Shown piece after piece: positions 23,001 through 24,994 of a stretch of DNA of 24,994 nucleotides; position 1 is the first letter of the stretch; each line of letters opens with the position of its first letter. The DNA is from CAYXUW01 sp964468375 (GTDB taxonomy: Bacteria; Planctomycetota; Phycisphaerae; Sedimentisphaerales; Anaerobacaceae). The notes below the pieces were generated by a model. It searched no databases. It was given only the letters and a program-made list of their open reading frames with translations, and had not been told where the DNA came from. The DNA is taken from assembly GCA_964468375.1 (NCBI GenBank), contig CAYXUW010000013.1, forward strand, positions 1-24,994. The letters are read 5' to 3'. The translations under genes were made by a program, and so were the position numbers.

Positions 23001-23247
23001 TACCTTCCAACAATGCTTTCCTAGTTCTCTGTGAAACTTCGCCCCCCATCAGTATCCGGAGCTTATCGAGCTTCTGCCACTGCCCGTCAAGAGAAAGCAA
23101 CGCTCCTATTTCAAAGGTACCAGTAGCTACATCAAAACTATGTGATATATCAGCCCAATCATGCAGATAACGAAGTGCTTTCCAGTCTGCATCGCTGTTA
23201 TCAACTATAAATAAGTCGCTTCCCAAAGTAGTTTTCCCTTTCGCCAT
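20092..23247 (-). CDS. PLD-nuclease / SNF2-type helicase fusion
   Basis: 1051 residues from ATG 23247, preceded by AGAGGA at the right distance; an in-frame ATG at 23316 would add 23 residues without a ribosome site. Residues 20-190 are a phospholipase D-like domain with one HKD half-site, H131 and K133 in KFHAKAYI, then GSSNFTVPGL (151-160); one half-site usually means a dimeric nuclease. Superfamily 2 motor motifs follow: Walker A DGVGLGKT, IIIDEAHHF (350-358), LTATPVNNRL, then LIFSEFMATARYI, STDVLSEGLNLQDATRLINY and QRIGRVDRR. An acidic insertion (about residues 615-655, EESEGEQDEDIIDDE) lies between the motor lobes. Predicted role: ATP-driven DNA translocation and cleavage, guided by the adjacent methyltransferase. 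It heads the cargo operon. Confidence 0.93.
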   Translation of the reverse strand: MAKGKTTLGSDLFIVDNSDADWKALRYLHDWADISHSFDVATGTFEIGALLSLDGQWQKLDKLRILMGGEVSQRTRKALLEGITASAKETLDSSIEKEKENNDFLKGVPAIIEALRQGKIECKAYTKEKFHAKAYITHAKAAVVGSAALVGSSNFTVPGLTKNVELNIQVRSEVETLQKWFERYWREAENITPEILTVIERHIKEYSPFIVYAKALQEFFRGHELTAGEWELANSRMYKILDQYQKEGYQALMKIAAQYGGAFLCDGVGLGKTYVGMMLIERLIMYDRKRVALFVPKAARYDVWERDLRRYLDYLSGDFSNLAIFNHTDLLRGGDWEYRLKRLKEMADVIIIDEAHHFRNRGLKGEAGEFNSRYWRLYDICEGKTVYMLTATPVNNRLTDLQHMIELFSRQEPDRFSAAPLGIHSLPGHFRKLEKALEKVLAAKEESGMDIQTNEAEAEQVLWSDDLFRALVVQRSRAYVKESQKQHGGVKVIFPKREPPRVADYQLRKTYGRLLEMVEKAFEKEKPLFALAVYYPLAYYIGPDMEKQQRAFIENRQKQVVSLIRIQFLKRFESSARAFELSCELLMIRLLAWVTKHSNTDAAKHRLERWKRLHAELIGFVQKDQLELFGEESEGEQDEDIIDDEMLAEIEELSPDEYKVDEILNETYLDLDQIIDFLKELKRFKPANDDKLKALIKLLKKDEALKEQKVLIFSEFMATARYIKKQLIEAGFTGVDEVDSASKKDRTEIIRSFAPYYNRPPQGNLFEGIDEEIHILISTDVLSEGLNLQDATRLINYDLHWNPVRLMQRIGRVDRRLNPEIEELMLKDRPELKDSRGTVIFWNFLPPDELDNLLRLYSKVSHKTLRISKVFGIEGKKLLRPEDDYEAFKDFTHIYEGSTTSLEKMHLEYQQLLADNSGLEDTLKVLPRKVFSGKQHPNAGSRAVFFCYALPAPGTASSEDTAKDINKWTEEAGFTRWYLYDLVTEKIIEEPSYIIDFVRCKPNTPRYRSVEEKTLSEIRASVEKHIKDSYLKQVQAPQGVKPTLKVWMELS

Positions 23248-23360
23248 CTGCAATTCCTCTTTATTCTGCGGGTACAAATTCCCACCAATATTACCACTAA
23301 AACCGGATATTATCAACCAGATTTAACGTAGAAAATACGCAAACTAAAGAAAGGAAACTT

Positions 23361-23480
23361 GCCCAAAAACTCTTTTTTAGGGAGTCAAAAAACTCAACTT
23401 CCCTCGCGTGCACGCGCGTGCGCGCGCGTAAAAGCGCCCAAAAACTCATCCCCCTTTTTTTATAGTGTCCAAAAACTCAT
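23361..23480. repeat. Cluster of CCAAAAACTC repeats
   Basis: The word occurs at 23361-23372, 23436-23449 and 23467-23480, with a variant (TCAAAAAACTCA) near 23385-23396. Read toward the helicase gene it is TGAGTTTTTGG. Spacing is irregular. The cluster lies 115-235 bp upstream of the helicase start, so it could be an operator array. Confidence 0.6.
23405..23430. other. 26-bp alternating purine/pyrimidine (Z-DNA-prone) tract
   Basis: Every step from 23405 to 23430 alternates pyrimidine and purine, mostly CG with some TG/CA, in an otherwise AT-rich gap. Such tracts flip to Z-DNA under negative supercoiling. Confidence 0.7.
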
Positions 23481-23680
23481 TTTCAACTCAAAATCGCAGC
23501 AAAATCCAACCAACCGATAGTACCGATTGCTTTCGGTGAAATGTTGACCTTTGTTAGCCCTTTTGCCCCACACTTTTCGGGCTTCAAATACTTCTTCGAG
23601 TATTGTGGTTTTTATAGGGTTTTTAAACCTTAACATTTCTTAACATTTTTCAACTTTTTTCAACATCAAAGAAATACTTA

Positions 23681-23708
23681 TGGACGTCGGGCAAAGGGGT
23701 GTTATACT
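23681..23708 (+). promoter_or_regulatory. Extended -10 promoter for the four-TM protein gene
   Basis: TGGACG (23681-23686), 16 bp and TATACT (23703-23708), the latter preceded by TGT, form an extended -10. It points rightward, 65 bp before the ATG. Confidence 0.5.
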
Positions 23709-23772
23709 GACACTCGGAGAGTTCTGGAGTCTTATACGGGAACCATATATACAGCGATAACTGAGGATTATA

Positions 23773-24327
23773 ATGAGAATGAAATTTGATTTTTTAGTTA
23801 AACAGCTTGATCTAGCACATAGAAGAAATGATTTGGTCGATAACCTAAGATATTCCATACTAAGAGTTTTCTTTACCTTTCAGGCTGTTATTCTTGGTGC
23901 TTTTGTCTTTAAACGTGGTAATTTCAGTGCTCTTAAAATTAAGCTTGATTGGGCTTGTTCAATAGTTCCGATTTTGGTTTTTGTGATCGGATGGTCTTTG
24001 TATTCGATGTACGTTTCATGGCATTTTTACCTCTATAGATATAAGGCATGGATTTCTTCTGTAGACACGCAGTTACGAAAGGTTCTTGATAATCAGGAGC
24101 CAGACCTGTCAAAAGGAACTTATTACGGCCAAGAACATGGGGGTAGTGCTCGATTTGAACCAGTTTTTATTTTCACTGCTATATCGATGATCGTCTTGAA
24201 TATAGGAACATCGTTACTATTAGGCGTTGTAGTAGACTTTAGTACATGTGTTTTAATATGTGGAACAACAATTGCGTTGTTCATCCATATTGCTTCAATT
24301 ATCATAGCAAAGTATTCATTAAGGTAA
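23773..24327 (+). CDS. Four-TM membrane protein of unknown function
   Basis: 184 residues, GAGG ribosome site 7 nt before the ATG. An amphipathic charged N-terminus (MRMKFDFLVKQLDLAHRRND) leads to TM1 (about 30-47, ILRVFFTFQAVILGAFVF) and TM2 (62-82, IVPILVFVIGWSLYSMYVSW). A soluble loop of about 45 residues follows, then TM3 (130-150) and TM4 (155-178). Both ends should face the cytoplasm. No family recognised; the layout of paired TM hairpins with a soluble middle is seen in several small membrane effectors of defence loci, such as SLATT-type proteins, but no specific motif proves it. It is the only island gene of clear size on the plus strand, divergent from the defence operon, so it could be an abortive-infection effector or an unrelated passenger. 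Confidence 0.75.
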   Translation: MRMKFDFLVKQLDLAHRRNDLVDNLRYSILRVFFTFQAVILGAFVFKRGNFSALKIKLDWACSIVPILVFVIGWSLYSMYVSWHFYLYRYKAWISSVDTQLRKVLDNQEPDLSKGTYYGQEHGGSARFEPVFIFTAISMIVLNIGTSLLLGVVVDFSTCVLICGTTIALFIHIASIIIAKYSLR

Positions 24328-24335
24328 AAATCTTA

Positions 24336-24443
24336 TTGCTTGAGGAGGAGAACATATTCCAGCTAACCTCGCTGCTGCACAAAGACCGCTCGTACCTCGT
24401 GGCTTATGAGCAGCCTGTTAGCGGAGGAAATCTATATGAATGA
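24336..24443 (+). CDS. Possible short ORF after the membrane protein
   Basis: A 35-residue reading from TTG 24336 (MLEEENIFQLTSLLHK and on, ending SGGNLYE) begins 8 bp after the membrane-protein stop. AAGG at 24321-24324 could serve as a ribosome site at long spacing. The composition looks like real protein and is more GC-rich than its surroundings. It overlaps the next small ORF by 8 bp (ATGAATGA). It could equally be a gene remnant at the island edge. Confidence 0.25.
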   Translation: MLEEENIFQLTSLLHKDRSYLVAYEQPVSGGNLYE

Positions 24444-24546
24444 ACAAATTCTACTCACAAATATTTTCGCTGATCCAAATATTCTTATAGCATATGACTA
24501 TCCAGAAGATACAGCGTGGTATGATTGGATGAATCCGACGGATTGA
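24436..24546 (+). CDS. Small ORF (36 aa) with a strong ribosome site
   Basis: ATG 24436 is preceded by GCGGAGGAAATCTAT, one of the best Shine-Dalgarno sequences in the window. The 36-residue product (MNEQILLTNIFADPNILIAY and on, ending DWMNPTD) is acidic and aromatic-rich at its C-terminus, with no signal or membrane helix. No family recognised. A real microprotein or a degraded gene start are both possible. From 24547 to 24761 I see no gene; a 12-bp palindrome TTGTAATTACAA lies at 24721-24732. Confidence 0.35.
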   Translation: MNEQILLTNIFADPNILIAYDYPEDTAWYDWMNPTD

Positions 24547-24761
24547 TTTCAATTAAGAATTTGAAAGCTGCGTAGTGTCGCCTGAAAGCGTCACAAGAGA
24601 GCAAATTGTTTAAGGTCTTCTATTCCCAAAATCGTCCTTAAAAATCAGCTTAAACCTTCTTTTTCTACCTGTTGGCTCATAGATATACTAACAAGGAGCA
24701 ACAACTGGCCTTCTGTGAAATTGTAATTACAACTTTAGTGAGTAAATAATAATTCAAACGC

Positions 24762-24994
24762 CTATTCATACTCTTCTGCTCTATGTCGGACGATTTGGCC
24801 TTCTATCATGTAAATCACATCTTCTGCGATATTGGTGGTATGGTCGGCTATTCGTTCCAGATGGCGAGATGCTGAGAGCAAATGAATCAGGGATGATATT
24901 TGTTCCGGATTTTTCAGTATAGCATCCTGAACCTTCAAGTACATCTGGCGATTTAATCCATCCACTATGTCATCACTTGCACAAACCTTATGAG
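24762..24994 (-). CDS. phoU: Phosphate-signalling protein PhoU, C-terminal part only
   Basis: The frame is open to the right edge, so only the last 77 residues are in view. They hold the PhoU core repeat: DDIVDGLNRQMYLKVQ, then ISSLIHLLSASRHLERIADH and TTNIAEDVIYMIEGQIVRH, which carries the E/R-x-x-D-H metal-binding pattern. PhoU links the Pst phosphate transporter to the PhoR/PhoB two-component system and dampens phosphate uptake. It is normally at the end of a pst operon, which would lie to the right. It marks the return to core genome. Confidence 0.93.
   Translation of the reverse strand, partial: HKVCASDDIVDGLNRQMYLKVQDAILKNPEQISSLIHLLSASRHLERIADHTTNIAEDVIYMIEGQIVRHRAEEYE

Larger units (their letters stand above)
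23248..23772. other. Control region between the defence operon and the membrane-protein gene
   Basis: 525 bp without a credible gene. Next to the helicase lies a cluster of CCAAAAACTC-type repeats and a 26-bp alternating purine/pyrimidine tract. From about 23500 to 23680 the sequence is T-rich with short repeats (CTTAACATTT twice near 23629-23648). The right end holds a promoter for the membrane protein. No riboswitch or RNA gene is recognised. Confidence 0.6.
11402..24546. mobile_element. Integrated genomic island / possible phage satellite in tRNA-Cys with a defence cargo
   Basis: The left end is set by the tRNA-Cys 3' end with the integrase immediately inside. The content is int, xre, initiator-like, cysteine-cluster, AlpA-like, the PLD-helicase/methyltransferase operon and a membrane protein. 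Sequence from here to about 24700 is visibly more AT-rich than the metabolic genes to the left. The right end is not resolved: phoU (stop at 24762) looks like core genome, but no repeat of the tRNA 3' end is visible between 23300 and the window end, so the end coordinate is a working limit. No capsid, terminase or transfer genes are present. Confidence 0.7.

Noticed and set aside
14513..23247. Classification as DISARM or BREX
   Set aside because: No DrmA-type helicase, DUF1998 DrmB, PglZ or BrxC/BrxL-like protein is present; only the general part types overlap.
24721..24732. TTGTAATTACAA palindrome as the island attachment site or phoU terminator
   Set aside because: It shares nothing with the tRNA sequence and is too short and AT-rich to form a stable hairpin.

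Overview
The window looks like a chromosome segment from an anaerobic or facultative member of the Planctomycetota, probably Phycisphaerae-like. The clues are an LL-diaminopimelate aminotransferase (DapL) route to lysine and cell wall, a FolK-deoxynucleoside kinase fusion, a corrinoid-protein activator (RACo type), and the general look of the proteins. This placement is inference; no rRNA is present.

Positions 1-11401 are ordinary chromosome. At the left edge, on the minus strand, is a partial [2Fe-2S]/ASKHA corrinoid activator. Two small cysteine-rich genes follow, then a plus-strand stress-type operon: an ECF sigma factor, a one-TM anti-sigma candidate and an exported, highly charged coiled-coil protein. 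It ends at a perfect 15-bp stem-loop shared with a converging run of minus-strand metabolic and envelope genes: tolC-like, dapL, folK-dNK, panC, panD, lgt, rhomboid protease. A tRNA-Cys(GCA) gene at 11328-11401 closes the core region.

From 11402 to somewhere between about 24330 and 24760 lies an integrated, visibly more AT-rich mobile island with almost all genes on the minus strand. Its tyrosine integrase is convergent with the tRNA and reads antisense through it. Next come an XRE regulator with an operator inside its own promoter, a helix-turn-helix replication-initiator-like gene, a phage-type cysteine-cluster protein, and an AlpA/excisionase-like protein. The initiator-like gene carries three iteron-like repeats beside an AT-rich block, the layout of the lambda O gene and origin. 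The cargo is an operon of a PLD-nuclease/SNF2-helicase fusion, a Type ISP-like N6-adenine methyltransferase with target-recognition domain, a 112-aa small protein and a 592-aa protein built from an internal duplication plus a winged-helix-like tail. A divergent four-TM membrane protein sits beyond a repeat-rich control region. No capsid, terminase or conjugation genes are visible, so the element resembles a phage satellite or a replicating genomic island carrying a defence cargo.

The right edge returns to core sequence with the C-terminal part of phoU. No second copy of the tRNA 3' end (attR) was found by eye.

The most interesting points are the unusual restriction/defence operon, the candidate origin inside the initiator gene, and the integrase whose C-terminus is written by the host tRNA.
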